Origin: CAVQBJ01 sp963710725
Lineage (GTDB): Bacteria > Actinomycetota > Thermoleophilia > Solirubrobacterales > Solirubrobacteraceae
Reading direction: 5' to 3'
Length of the DNA: 64,000 nt
Assembly: GCA_963710725.1 (NCBI GenBank)
Contig: CAVQBJ010000001.1
Coordinates: 682,001-746,000, forward strand
The translations under genes and the position numbers were made by a program. The notes under the pieces were generated by a model. The model saw only the letters and a list, made by a program, of their open reading frames with translations. It had not been told where the DNA came from and made no database searches. Of this stretch, positions 40,654-49,069 are shown piece by piece. Every line of letters begins with the position of its first letter. The stretch's first letter is position 1.

Positions 40654-43386
40654 TCAGGCGCCGATGCCCGGGGCCGCGCCGGTCGGACCGTCGCCCGAAG
40701 CCGGCTCGCGATGCGGCGTCGCGCCGTTGGGCGAGGCGGCCGCCGGGGGCACGGGGTGCAGCGGCGGCGCCTCGCCGGGTCGGGCCGCGGTGCTGCTCGG
40801 CGGGGGGCTGATCGCCGCGCTCACCGCGACGCGCGCGCCGGCGGCGAGATCGCGCGCGGTGGTCGCCTTCTTACGCGCGGCGGTCGCCCTGGCCGTCGCG
40901 GCGGCTCGCGTGGCGCGCAGCGGTGCGAGCTCGCGTGCGATCCGCGGCGCGGCGAAGGCGGTCCCGAACACGAAGCGCATCACCGGGCCGAAGCTCGCCG
41001 CGGCCGAGTAGCCGGCGAAGTAGAGGCCGTCGGCGCTCGACTGGAAGCCGCGATCGAGCGCGGGCGCGCCGCCGGCCAGCCGGAGCTCGCCGCGGAGGTC
41101 CTCGTCGAGGAAGGCGAGCCGCGCCAGGTCCGGCGCGTAGCCGGTGGCGGCCACGATGCGCCCGGTGAGGAGCTCCTCGCGGCCGGCCGGGCCGTCGAGG
41201 ACGAGCCGGACGCCGTCGGGGTCGTCCTGGGCCGACACGATGCGCCGGCCGAGCAGCGTCGGCACGAGGCCCTCGAAGCGGGGGCGCAGCCACCACGAGC
41301 CGGCGGGCCCGAGCTCGGTGTAGGCGCGGGCCAGGCGCGCGGCCTCGGGCAGCGCATGGAAAGCGAGCGGGTGCTCGGCGTAGGAGCGCAGGCGCCAGCC
41401 CTCGCCGAGACCGGACAGCGGGTCGCGCACGCGCGCGGTGAGCTTGCGGAAGCCCCCGCGCGGCTGCGTCGGCCAGTAGATCGTGTCGGCGCGGGCGAGC
41501 AGGGTCACCTTGACGCCGTGCTCGGCGAGCAGCGTGGCCGTCTCCAGGGCCGACTGTCCCGCGCCGAGCACGACGACGCTCTCGGGCCAGTCGTGGGCCG
41601 GGTCGGTGACGTCGTAGGCGTGCACGAGGCGATCGTCCGGCAGCTGCGCGAGCTCGTCGGGCAGGCGGCGATAGCCCTGCAGCCCCGTGGCGACGACGAC
41701 GCGGCGGGCGCGCACGGTCTGGCGATCATCGAGGTAAAGGGCGTAACCGCGGCGGGCCCGGCGCACGAGCGTCACGCGCTCGGTGCGCAGGTCCGGAGCG
41801 AGCTCGCGCTGGAACCAGCGCCCGTAGTCGACGAAGCTGTCGAGGCGGACGGGCACGCCGATGTCGGCATAGTGGACGCTCGCCTGCGCGCAGAAGTCAA
41901 ACAGCGTGTGGCGCCCGTCGGGCGAGGAGATGTTCGAGGCGAAGCCTTCGGACTTCAGGCACATCCCGGCCGGCATGTGATCCGACCACAGATCCATGAC
42001 CGAGCCGAAGGTCTCGTGGCGGACGCCGAGCGCGCGCAGGTGCGCGGCGACGGCGAGGCCGTAGGGGCCGGCGCCGATGACCGCGACATCGGTGTCGAGA
42101 CCGTCCGAGCGGTCGCGCAGGCGCCGCGCGCGGCGTGCGGTGAGCTCGCGCACGCCGTCGGTGACCGTCGCGCCGGCCTTCACTGCCGGACGCAGGTCGT
42201 CGCGATCGAGGTAGTCGTAGCCGCTGGGGCGCGCGAAGTCACGCATGAAGATTGCCACGGCGGCGCGACGGCTCGGCACGTCGGGCCGGCCGGGCTGCGT
42301 GAACGCGGTCTGCAGCCACTCGACGTCGCCCGCCATCCAGCGCATGCGCACCCCGGTGCGGTAGCCGCCGGCCTCGGACAGCGGCTCGCCGGCCGCCCAG
42401 CGGTACAGGAGCACCGGGAAGGAGATGCCGCTGCGCGACGCAACCTCCACGGCGGCCGAGAGCCGGGGGTTGATCTCCATGAGCGCGGCGCGGCCGTCGG
42501 CGTCGCGGCGGAACTCGACCTCGGTGTAGCCGTCGAGGCCGAGCTCGGCGACGAGGCGCTCGGCCATCTCGGTGATGTCCTCGGGCAGGGGGATGCTCAC
42601 GCGCAGCACGGAGTTGCCGCCGAGCGGCGGGGCCGTCCGCTCGGCGCGGGCGGCGAAGCGCGCCCAGGTGCGGCCGCCGGCGCGGAAGAAGCTGAGGGCC
42701 TCGCGGTCGCCGGGCAGCCACTCCTGCACGAGCACGTCGATGCCCTCGCCGTGGATCAGCGCGATCGCCGCGAGCGCCTCGGCCTTCGCGGTGGCCACCG
42801 TGGCGATCAGGCGCCGACCGACCGACTCGTCCTGGGCCCACGAGCGCACCGGCTTGACGACCGCCGGCAGGCCGACGGCGTCGATGGCGGCGGCGGCGTC
42901 GTCGCCGCGGCGCACCGCCGCTCCCCGCGGGGCGCGCAGGCCGACCGCCGCCGCCGCGTCGAGGGTCTGCACCTTGTCCACGGCGATCGCGAGCGCCGAC
43001 TCGGGCGCGAGCGCGAGGCCGACGACGCGCTCGATCTCCTCGCGGCGCGAGCGCAGCGCCTCGACGGAGCCGTCGTGGGCGAGGATGAGCGCCCTCGCAC
43101 CGCGCGTGGTGCAGAGCTCGATGACGGCGTCGACGTAGGCGTCGCGGTCGGCGTGGAAGTCGGGCACGACGGCGCCGACACGGCACCAGCGTGACGCGAA
43201 CGCGGGGGCGCTCGGGCTGATGTCGAGCGCGCCGACCGCCAGCCCGGCCCGGCCGAGGTCGCGCACGGCGACGAGGCCGGGACGGACGCCGGCATCGGCC
43301 ACGAGCACATCGACGGGCCCGGAGCGCGGGGTCACCCATCGCAAGATAGCCACCTCCAGGACATCGGCAGCGGCTCTCGGCACCAT
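40654..43386 (-). CDS. ATP-grasp / FAD-dependent monooxygenase fusion protein
   Basis: A 910-residue two-enzyme fusion. Residues about 25-330 are an ATP-grasp ligase: VVKPV (176-180), QEWLPG (221-226) and MEINPRLS (303-310) supply ATP and magnesium ligands, and it resembles carboxylate-amine ligases of the CarB-like group. Residues about 430-840 are a flavin-containing monooxygenase-like enzyme: VIGAGPYGLAVAAHL (FAD), GMCLKSEGFASNISSP, VVVATGLQGYRRLP and a second Rossmann motif VVVLGAGQSALETATLL (NADPH). A basic Ala-rich and Pro-rich C-terminal tail of about 60 residues follows. The fusion suggests that an amide- or ester-forming step and an oxidation act on one substrate (inference). The ATG at 43386 has no strong ribosome site. 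Product unknown. Confidence 0.85.
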   Translation of the reverse strand: MVPRAAADVLEVAILRWVTPRSGPVDVLVADAGVRPGLVAVRDLGRAGLAVGALDISPSAPAFASRWCRVGAVVPDFHADRDAYVDAVIELCTTRGARALILAHDGSVEALRSRREEIERVVGLALAPESALAIAVDKVQTLDAAAAVGLRAPRGAAVRRGDDAAAAIDAVGLPAVVKPVRSWAQDESVGRRLIATVATAKAEALAAIALIHGEGIDVLVQEWLPGDREALSFFRAGGRTWARFAARAERTAPPLGGNSVLRVSIPLPEDITEMAERLVAELGLDGYTEVEFRRDADGRAALMEINPRLSAAVEVASRSGISFPVLLYRWAAGEPLSEAGGYRTGVRMRWMAGDVEWLQTAFTQPGRPDVPSRRAAVAIFMRDFARPSGYDYLDRDDLRPAVKAGATVTDGVRELTARRARRLRDRSDGLDTDVAVIGAGPYGLAVAAHLRALGVRHETFGSVMDLWSDHMPAGMCLKSEGFASNISSPDGRHTLFDFCAQASVHYADIGVPVRLDSFVDYGRWFQRELAPDLRTERVTLVRRARRGYALYLDDRQTVRARRVVVATGLQGYRRLPDELAQLPDDRLVHAYDVTDPAHDWPESVVVLGAGQSALETATLLAEHGVKVTLLARADTIYWPTQPRGGFRKLTARVRDPLSGLGEGWRLRSYAEHPLAFHALPEAARLARAYTELGPAGSWWLRPRFEGLVPTLLGRRIVSAQDDPDGVRLVLDGPAGREELLTGRIVAATGYAPDLARLAFLDEDLRGELRLAGGAPALDRGFQSSADGLYFAGYSAAASFGPVMRFVFGTAFAAPRIARELAPLRATRAAATARATAARKKATTARDLAAGARVAVSAAISPPPSSTAARPGEAPPLHPVPPAAASPNGATPHREPASGDGPTGAAPGIGA

Positions 43387-43563
43387 TACCCGGCGACCCG
43401 CGCGGGCTCGTATGGCCCATTGCAGCGGCGCGTCGGCCGTGCGCTAACGTGACCGGTGGTCCGGCGGAACGCCCCTTCTCCAGGCGCGGTGGTGGTCATT
43501 CCTGCTCAAGCCGGGCGCCGATCCCGCCGAAGGCCAGTGGAGGGCTCCATACTCCTGGGCCTC

Positions 43564-43569
43564 TACGCT
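43564..43569 (+). promoter_or_regulatory. Candidate -10 box TACGCT ahead of the priming transferase
   Basis: TACGCT would start the transcript near 43576, just ahead of AGAGGA (43577-43582), which is 10 nt from GTG 43593. This favours 43593 over GTG 43572. No -35 is evident in the rest of the 206-bp gap from 43387. Confidence 0.35.
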
Positions 43570-43592
43570 TCGTGACAGAGGAATCGAGTCCG

Positions 43593-44213
43593 GTGCGACG
43601 AAACGACGACCTTGCCTACTGGGCCATCAAGCGTGCCATCGACATCCTCATCTCTGCGCTCGCGCTCGTCCTCCTGGCCATCCCGATGCTCGTGCTCATC
43701 CTCGTCGTCTGGCTCGACGATCCGTCGGCTCCGATCTTCTTCCGCCAGGCCCGCTGCGGCCTCGGCGGACGCACGATCAAGCTGCTGAAGTTCCGCACGA
43801 TGGTCAAGAACGCCGACGAGCTGAAGGAGCGCCTGCGGGACCAGAGCCTCGTGCCCTGGCCCGACTTCCGGATGGTCAACGATCCGCGGGTCACGCGGGT
43901 CGGGCGCGTCCTGCGCAAGACGAGCCTCGATGAGCTGCCCCAGTTCATCAATGTCCTGCGCGGCGACATGACGCTCGTCGGCCCCCGCCCGACGAGCTTC
44001 GCGGCGACCACGTACGACCTGTGGCAGACCGGTCGGCTCGACTACCGGCCGGGGATCACCGGACCGTGGCAGGTCCACGGCCGTGACGAGATGGACTTCG
44101 AGGAGCGCTGCCGCCTGGAGATCACGTTCTTCCGCCGCCACTCGATCTGGGCCGAGATCGGCCTGCTGTTCGCGACCGTGCCGGCGCTCTTCCGCCGGCC
44201 AGGTGCGGCATGA
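43593..44213 (+). CDS. Priming sugar phosphotransferase (WcaJ/ExoY type)
   Basis: A 206-residue enzyme that transfers a sugar 1-phosphate from a nucleotide sugar to undecaprenyl phosphate, starting glycan assembly. One N-terminal membrane helix (about 15-35, ILISALALVLLAIPMLVLILVVW) anchors it; the long multi-helix domain of WbaP/WcaJ is absent. The catalytic region is complete: KLLKFRTMV, DPRVTRVGRVLRKTSLDELPQ, NVLRGDMTLVGPRP, DYRPGITGPWQV. Start GTG 43593 is chosen for its AGAGGA site; GTG 43572 is the alternative. It begins the plus-strand run with Wzz-like and Wzy-like genes. Confidence 0.93.
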   Translation: MRRNDDLAYWAIKRAIDILISALALVLLAIPMLVLILVVWLDDPSAPIFFRQARCGLGGRTIKLLKFRTMVKNADELKERLRDQSLVPWPDFRMVNDPRVTRVGRVLRKTSLDELPQFINVLRGDMTLVGPRPTSFAATTYDLWQTGRLDYRPGITGPWQVHGRDEMDFEERCRLEITFFRRHSIWAEIGLLFATVPALFRRPGAA

Positions 44214-44293
44214 GCAGCGAAGCTGCGTTCAAGCGAGCCAGGAGGGCGAGCAGTCGTCTCGAAAGGGCCGCCCGGATGGAGGCCCGGGCATGA
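44210..44293 (+). CDS. Possible 27-residue mini-gene between priming transferase and Wzz-like gene
   Basis: ATG 44210 overlaps the TGA of the priming transferase (ATGA), and the frame ends in a TGA overlapping the ATG of the Wzz-like gene at 44290 (ATGA). The product would be basic and Arg/Ala-rich (start MSSEAAFKRARR). Third-position G+C is high. It has the same double-overlap arrangement as 38883-38957. Possibly a translational coupler; chance is not excluded. Confidence 0.3.
   Translation: MSSEAAFKRARRASSRLERAARMEARA
44278..44282 (+). promoter_or_regulatory. Ribosome binding site GGAGG of the Wzz-like gene
   Basis: GGAGG, 7 nt before ATG 44290, inside the mini-frame. Confidence 0.6.
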
Positions 44294-45582
44294 GAGTCAC
44301 CCCGCGTGTCGTCGCGTTCCTCGTCGCGGTGCTCATCCTGCTCGCCGGCGGTGCGTACGTCGCCAAGCATCATCCGACCTACCAGAGCTCGGCCACGTTC
44401 CTGCTCTCGCCGGCGCCCGGCACCTCCCCGGTGCTCGCCGCCAACGAGCTGAGCGGCTTCAGCACGTCGGGCAGCAGTGGGACGTATGTCGACCTGATCG
44501 ACGCCGCCGACACGGCTCGCGCGGCCGGACTGAGCGGGTCGGGCGTGACGATCACGGCCCGCGCCGATCCGACGGCGCGGGCCATCTACGTCACCGCGCA
44601 GGGCCCGCAGGCGATCGTCCAGCCCGCGCTGACGCGCCTGGTGAGCGCGACGATCGCCCGGGAGCCGCTGGTGGGGGACGTCTTCCGACTGCAGCTCGTC
44701 GACTCACCCTCGGCGCCGACCGTATCCGGGCCGAGCCGCGCCCTGCTCGCGGTTGCCGTCGTCGTCCTCGCCCTGCTCGGTGGCCTGTTCGTGCTCGTCG
44801 TGCTCCGTCGCTACCCGGCCGCCGGGGCGCGACCCGCGGGGACGTCGGTCGTGCTCGGCGGGGGCGGTGCTCCCGCGCTCGGCGAGGCCGACGCGTACCG
44901 GGTGCTGGGCGCCCCGGAGGTCACCTTCCACCTCGAGGCGTTCCGCTTCGTGCGGGCGAGCTTCACGACGACGCTCATGCAGGTGATGGGCTACTGGCGC
45001 GGGGTCGCCGAGGATCAGGTGCTGCCCGATCCGGTGCTTCTCGTCCACGACGGGCACGTCGCGCACGTGCTCGCCTCGGTGGCGACGCCCGGCGAGCGAC
45101 CGCCGACCGCCGGTCCCCAGGCCCCGCTCTGGCGCGCGAGCTATGCCGTGCCGGTGGAGATCTTCAACCGCTACCAGCGCCTGGCGCTGCGCAGCGGCGA
45201 TGTCGTCGTCGGCCTGCCGCAGCCGACCGAGCAGCTGTCGCTGCGTCCCGCCGAGCCCGAGGAGGTCGAGGAGATCCGGCGCGGCATCCGGCGTCCGGGC
45301 GGCGGGGCCGAGCAGCTCAACGGGAGCGAGCCGGTCGAGCCGAGCGCCGACGAGGCGGCGGAGGCGTCGCGCGCGGCGGAGATGCTTCACCCGGGGCGGC
45401 CGCCGCGCCCGGCGCCGCCGCCCGAGCGCCGCGGACCCGCGCCGGGCGGGCAGACCGGCGCGCCTCCGCCCGCCGGGCCGGCGCCGTCAGCGGAGCCTCG
45501 CGGCGCGGCGCAGCCCCGACCGGCGCGCCCGGCGCCGCCCCATCGCGCACCGTCGCAGCGCCCCGGACCCCCGCGCGGGTAG
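44290..45582 (+). CDS. Wzz-like chain-length / polysaccharide co-polymerase protein
   Basis: A 430-residue membrane protein. Helix 1 is at about 6-25 (VVAFLVAVLILLAGGAYVA). The extracytoplasmic part opens with HPTYQSSATFLLSP, the usual Wzz opening, and helix 2 is at about 155-178 (LLAVAVVVLALLGGLFVLVVL). The cytoplasmic part of about 250 residues is not a Tyr-kinase domain: it has no Walker motifs. It contains an unrecognised folded region (about 205-320) and a Pro/Ala/Gly-rich tail. The short extracytoplasmic domain is like the actinobacterial/Firmicute Wzc-type activator. It probably sets glycan length together with the Wzy-type gene that follows after 26 bp. Confidence 0.78.
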   Translation: MRVTPRVVAFLVAVLILLAGGAYVAKHHPTYQSSATFLLSPAPGTSPVLAANELSGFSTSGSSGTYVDLIDAADTARAAGLSGSGVTITARADPTARAIYVTAQGPQAIVQPALTRLVSATIAREPLVGDVFRLQLVDSPSAPTVSGPSRALLAVAVVVLALLGGLFVLVVLRRYPAAGARPAGTSVVLGGGGAPALGEADAYRVLGAPEVTFHLEAFRFVRASFTTTLMQVMGYWRGVAEDQVLPDPVLLVHDGHVAHVLASVATPGERPPTAGPQAPLWRASYAVPVEIFNRYQRLALRSGDVVVGLPQPTEQLSLRPAEPEEVEEIRRGIRRPGGGAEQLNGSEPVEPSADEAAEASRAAEMLHPGRPPRPAPPPERRGPAPGGQTGAPPPAGPAPSAEPRGAAQPRPARPAPPHRAPSQRPGPPRG

Positions 45583-45608
45583 GGCCGCCTCCGCCGGGCG
45601 ATGACGCG

Positions 45609-47063
45609 ATGACGGCACGGCAGGAGGGACACCCGCTCGGTCCCGCGCTCGCACCGGCGGCGGCGTCGGACGGCGTGTTCGCGCCGGCGATCGCCGGGCC
45701 GCCGGACCCGTCACCCCGCCCCGCCGCTCCAGGCGCGCGCGAACTCGACCGTCGCGGACTGCTCATCGGCCTGGCCGCGACGCTCCTGGCGCTCGGCGGC
45801 GCGCTCGTCGTGCTCGACCTGCTCGAGCACAAGTCGAGCCTCGTGCCGGTGTTCTTCATCGCCGCGGCGCTGTTCCCGCTGCTGCTGCTGTACCCGCAGT
45901 GGATTGTGCCGGCATTCCTCGCCTTCACGTGGACGTCGATCGGTCGCACCAACCTGAGCGGGCTGTCGCCGGTCAACTACGGCTCATACGTGCTGCTGCC
46001 GCTCGCGCTCTGGTACGCGTTCACCACTCGACGCGACCAGGGCCGGGCGACGGCCTGGGTGTTCGCACTCATCGCGCTGCCGCTCGTGGCCACCGGGCTC
46101 CTCTCGATCGTCGGGCGCGAGATCCCGACCGACTGGTTCAAGGACCTCGCCTTCCTGTTCATCGCCGGGATCTGCCTGCAGCCATCCGACGTCGACCGCA
46201 CGATCGTCGCGCTCGTGCTGGTCGGGATCTTCCTCAGCCTCGGCGCGGTGTACTCGGTGCGCGCGCACCCGACCTCGCTGTTCCCGCTCGACATGACCGG
46301 GTGCGCCGCCGGGCATCCCTGTGACGAGGCTCCCCGGGCCGCCGGGCCGTTCGGCGAGTCGAACTTCTTCGCTCTCTCGCTGGCCACGCTGATGCCGATG
46401 GCGCTCTACCTCGTCGGGCGAGCGGGCTGGCGCCAGCGGCTCGGCATCCTCGCCGTCCCCTGCCTCATCGCCGGCATCTACGCCACCGGGTCGCGCGGCG
46501 GCGCGATCGCCGGCGGGGCGGCGATCGTCGTCGTCGCCTGGCTGTCGGGCAGCCGCCGGATCCGCATCGGGGCGGTCGCCGCAGTCGTCGCCGCCGGCCT
46601 GCTGTTGCTGCTGTTCAGCGCGCAGGCCTCGAGCTCGGCCAGCCGCTCGGTGAGCGGGCGCGCGACCGAGAACCTCATCGCCTGGGCGATGTTCAAGGAC
46701 CACCCGCTCGTTGGGGTGGGGCCCGACCAGTACCCGACGCTCTACAGCCTGTACACGCCGAAGGTCGGCGACGACAACCGGCCTGAGCGCGACCCGCACA
46801 GCCTGCCGCTGCAGATCCTGGCCGAGCAGGGCATCGTCGGAGCGATCGGCTGGCTCGGGGCGATCATCTTCATGACCCGCTACGCCCTCGCCAGACGCAT
46901 CTGGTACGACCCCAGGGGGCGGATCGTGATCCTGTCGATCACGACGTACATGGTCGGCAGCCTGTTCCTGCACGGCAGCGAGCTGCGGCTGCTGTGGATC
47001 CTCACCGGGATGCTCATCACCGCCGGCGCGATCGTCGCCCGCCCGCCGCCGGACTGGGTCTGA
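45609..47063 (+). CDS. O-antigen ligase/polymerase family membrane protein (second of two)
   Basis: A 484-residue Wzy_C superfamily protein with a Pro/Ala-rich cytoplasmic N-terminus (about 45 residues) and about 12 helices. The diagnostic loop near residues 345-410 contains RATENLIAWAMFKDHPLVGVGPDQYPTLY split by position, then DPHSLPLQILAEQGIVGAIGWLG, where the HSL motif is typical. ATGSRGGAIAGGAAIVVVAWLSGSRR marks the preceding helix. Given its place after the priming transferase and Wzz-like gene, I favour a polymerase (Wzy) role, but ligase activity is possible. Confidence 0.85.
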   Translation: MTARQEGHPLGPALAPAAASDGVFAPAIAGPPDPSPRPAAPGARELDRRGLLIGLAATLLALGGALVVLDLLEHKSSLVPVFFIAAALFPLLLLYPQWIVPAFLAFTWTSIGRTNLSGLSPVNYGSYVLLPLALWYAFTTRRDQGRATAWVFALIALPLVATGLLSIVGREIPTDWFKDLAFLFIAGICLQPSDVDRTIVALVLVGIFLSLGAVYSVRAHPTSLFPLDMTGCAAGHPCDEAPRAAGPFGESNFFALSLATLMPMALYLVGRAGWRQRLGILAVPCLIAGIYATGSRGGAIAGGAAIVVVAWLSGSRRIRIGAVAAVVAAGLLLLLFSAQASSSASRSVSGRATENLIAWAMFKDHPLVGVGPDQYPTLYSLYTPKVGDDNRPERDPHSLPLQILAEQGIVGAIGWLGAIIFMTRYALARRIWYDPRGRIVILSITTYMVGSLFLHGSELRLLWILTGMLITAGAIVARPPPDWV

Positions 47064-47067
47064 CGGC

Positions 47068-48261
47068 TCAGCCGTCGAAGACGCTCGTGCCCAGCACGCG
47101 CATCTGGCCCCACGGGATCCCGGTGGTGCTCGTGCGGGCCACGCCGTCACCGGTCGCGTCGGCGTTCACGTCGCGGATGATGTTCCCCCACAGTCCGCCG
47201 GGCGGGCGGTTGAGGATCGCGTTCCAGTCGGCCGTGCCGCCCGACTCGGTGCCCTGCTCCATGAACAGGCTGTAGAGGTTCGGGTCGCCGCTGCCGTCGA
47301 CGAGGATCATGCCGTACACCTGGAGCGCACGGCAGACCTCGCGCAGGAAGCGCGTGTCGCGGCCGCTCGGGTCGGCGAACGGCACGGTGCGCGTCGCGCA
47401 GTCCACGGCCGGGCTGAGCTGCAGCCGCAGGCCCTCGGCGACGATGCCCGTGCAGGCGTCCAGGGGGCGGCAGTCGGAGGTGATCGCCGGCAGGCGGAAG
47501 GCGGCGGAGTCGATCGGGGCCGACGCGCGCAGCGCGTGGTCGATCGCGCCGCTGCGCACCTCCCAGGCACGGATGAGCCCGGCCCAGGACAGGCCGTAGC
47601 CCGTGCCGTAGCCGTAGAACGGCCGGCCGCTCGAGGTGCGGCCGTAGTGGAAGAGCCCGTACTCGGTCGTGTGGATCGTGTGCGTGGAGGGATCGACGCT
47701 CGCCTGCCAGCCGCGCAGCTCGGTGTACGGACCGTACGTCGGGTTGTCGGTGTCGTAGACGAGCAGCGGGGCATCCGATCCCGGCGCGGGCCGGGCCTGC
47801 GCCGGCATCGGGAACGTGATCGTCCGCTGGCCGCGGGCGCTCGTCACGCGCCAGATCGGGTCCGATGGGCCGGCGAACCACACGCCCGGCGTGCCCTCAC
47901 TGTCGGTCAGGCCGGCGCGGAAGCGCTGCATGCTCTGCACCATCTGGGCCACGAACGCGCCCGAGCGCGGATCGGTCGGCGTGCCCGGCGGGATCGCCTC
48001 GTTGAACGCGCCGGCGTAGCTGCCGCCGCACCGGTACGGCTGCAGGTTGGGGCTCGCCGGGAGCAGGCAGCCGGGGGGCGTCGCGATGCGGGCGACGGTC
48101 AGAGGCGGCAGGCGGGCGACGGTGGCGGTCCGCCCGCCGTCGCCGAGCAGGCGCACGAGCACCAGCGCGGCCGCCACGATCGCGACCAGCGTGACGGCGC
48201 GTAGGACTGGACCGGGGAGGTGGCGGGAGGGGTGCATCGTCGTGGGCGCGCTCCGCGGCAC
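47068..48261 (-). CDS. Exported protein of unknown function in the polysaccharide locus
   Basis: A protein of 397 residues from GTG 48261 (389 from ATG 48237). An N-terminal membrane helix (VLRAVTLVAIVAAALVLVRLL) is followed by a folded extracellular region with several Cys (PGCLLPAS, YRCGGSY, TSDCRPLDACTG, VDCATRTV, REVCRAL) that may form disulphides. It is rich in Tyr/Trp/Gly motifs (YGLFHYGRTSSGRPFYGYGTGYG, AWEVRSGAIDHALR) resembling polysaccharide-acting enzymes, but I cannot assign a family. A TACGAT box ends 8 nt before GTG 48261, which supports that start. It converges with the Wzy-like gene. Confidence 0.65.
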   Translation of the reverse strand: MPRSAPTTMHPSRHLPGPVLRAVTLVAIVAAALVLVRLLGDGGRTATVARLPPLTVARIATPPGCLLPASPNLQPYRCGGSYAGAFNEAIPPGTPTDPRSGAFVAQMVQSMQRFRAGLTDSEGTPGVWFAGPSDPIWRVTSARGQRTITFPMPAQARPAPGSDAPLLVYDTDNPTYGPYTELRGWQASVDPSTHTIHTTEYGLFHYGRTSSGRPFYGYGTGYGLSWAGLIRAWEVRSGAIDHALRASAPIDSAAFRLPAITSDCRPLDACTGIVAEGLRLQLSPAVDCATRTVPFADPSGRDTRFLREVCRALQVYGMILVDGSGDPNLYSLFMEQGTESGGTADWNAILNRPPGGLWGNIIRDVNADATGDGVARTSTTGIPWGQMRVLGTSVFDG

Positions 48262-48265
48262 CCAC

Positions 48266-48275
48266 TAGGATCGTA
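48266..48275. promoter_or_regulatory. Two overlapping divergent -10 boxes
   Basis: TAGGAT on the plus strand (48266-48271) ends 12 nt before ATG 48284. TACGAT on the minus strand (complement of 48270-48275) ends 8 nt before GTG 48261. They overlap by two bases, so the two genes would compete for one polymerase site. Confidence 0.4.
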
Positions 48276-48283
48276 ACGGCGAG

Positions 48284-49069
48284 ATGAGCCACGATCCCGG
48301 GCCCGATTCCCTCGAGGCCGTATACGAAGTCGAGCGCGCCAAGTGGGACGCGTTCGCGTCCGCCGAGCTCGAGAGCGCGGGGAGACCGGCGAGCCTGCCG
48401 AGCTTCGCCGAGTTCGTGGCCGATCTGCCCTCGTGGTCGGACGCCGTCGGGTTCCTCGGCGAGCTGCGCGGCCGGCGCGTGCTCGAGTACGGCTGCGGGG
48501 TCGGCTACCTCGCCGCCATCCTCGCCCTCGAGGGCGCCGACGTGTCGGCCTTCGACCTGTCCGAGCGCAGCGTGGCGGTCACCCGGCGGCGGCTGGAGGC
48601 GAACGGCCTCTCCGGCGACGTGCGGGTCGCGGCCGGCGAGGAGCTGCCCTACCCCGATGGTTCGTTCGACATCGCGATCGGTACGTCGGTGCTGCATCAC
48701 CTCGACGTGCGCCGCGCGGCGCCGGAGCTCTATCGGGTGCTGCGCCCCGGCGGGCGGGCGGCGTTCCTCGAGCCGATGGGCATGAACCCGATGCTGAACT
48801 TCGCCCGCGATCACCTGTACTACCGCAACAAGACCGAGCGCGGGGCCGACCACCCGCTCACCTACGCGGACCTCGCGGCGTGGGGACGCGGCGCGTCCTC
48901 GTACGAGTGCCGCGAGGGGCAGCTGCTGAGCATGGTCGAGCGCTTCTTCGGCTGGGACACGCGGTTCCGCGGCCTGCACCGCGCCGATCGTCGGATCCTC
49001 GCACGGGTGCCGCCGCTGCGGCGGTTCGCGCGTCAGGTCGCCATCTACGCGGTCAAGGGCGAGGCGTAG
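48284..49069 (+). CDS. SAM-dependent methyltransferase (Methyltransf_11 type)
   Basis: A 261-residue class I methyltransferase: VLEYGCGVGYLAAILALEGA (motif I), VSAFDLSERSVAVTRRRL (motif II), AAGEELPYPDGSFDIAIGTSVLHHL (the usual ubiE-like signature, read in two parts) and LYRVLRPGGRAAFLEP. The C-terminal part, with YYRNKTERGADHPLTYADLAAWG, is probably the acceptor-binding lid. It is likely to methylate a sugar or lipid-linked glycan. ATG 48284 has TAGGAT 12 nt upstream and only a weak GGCGAG site. Its last 17 bp overlap the convergent GNAT gene. Confidence 0.85.
   Translation: MSHDPGPDSLEAVYEVERAKWDAFASAELESAGRPASLPSFAEFVADLPSWSDAVGFLGELRGRRVLEYGCGVGYLAAILALEGADVSAFDLSERSVAVTRRRLEANGLSGDVRVAAGEELPYPDGSFDIAIGTSVLHHLDVRRAAPELYRVLRPGGRAAFLEPMGMNPMLNFARDHLYYRNKTERGADHPLTYADLAAWGRGASSYECREGQLLSMVERFFGWDTRFRGLHRADRRILARVPPLRRFARQVAIYAVKGEA

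Noticed and set aside
43387..43592. In-frame upstream extension of the priming transferase to 43449
   Set aside because: The added residues are not conserved-looking and contain no helix; the ribosome site and -10 candidate point to 43593.
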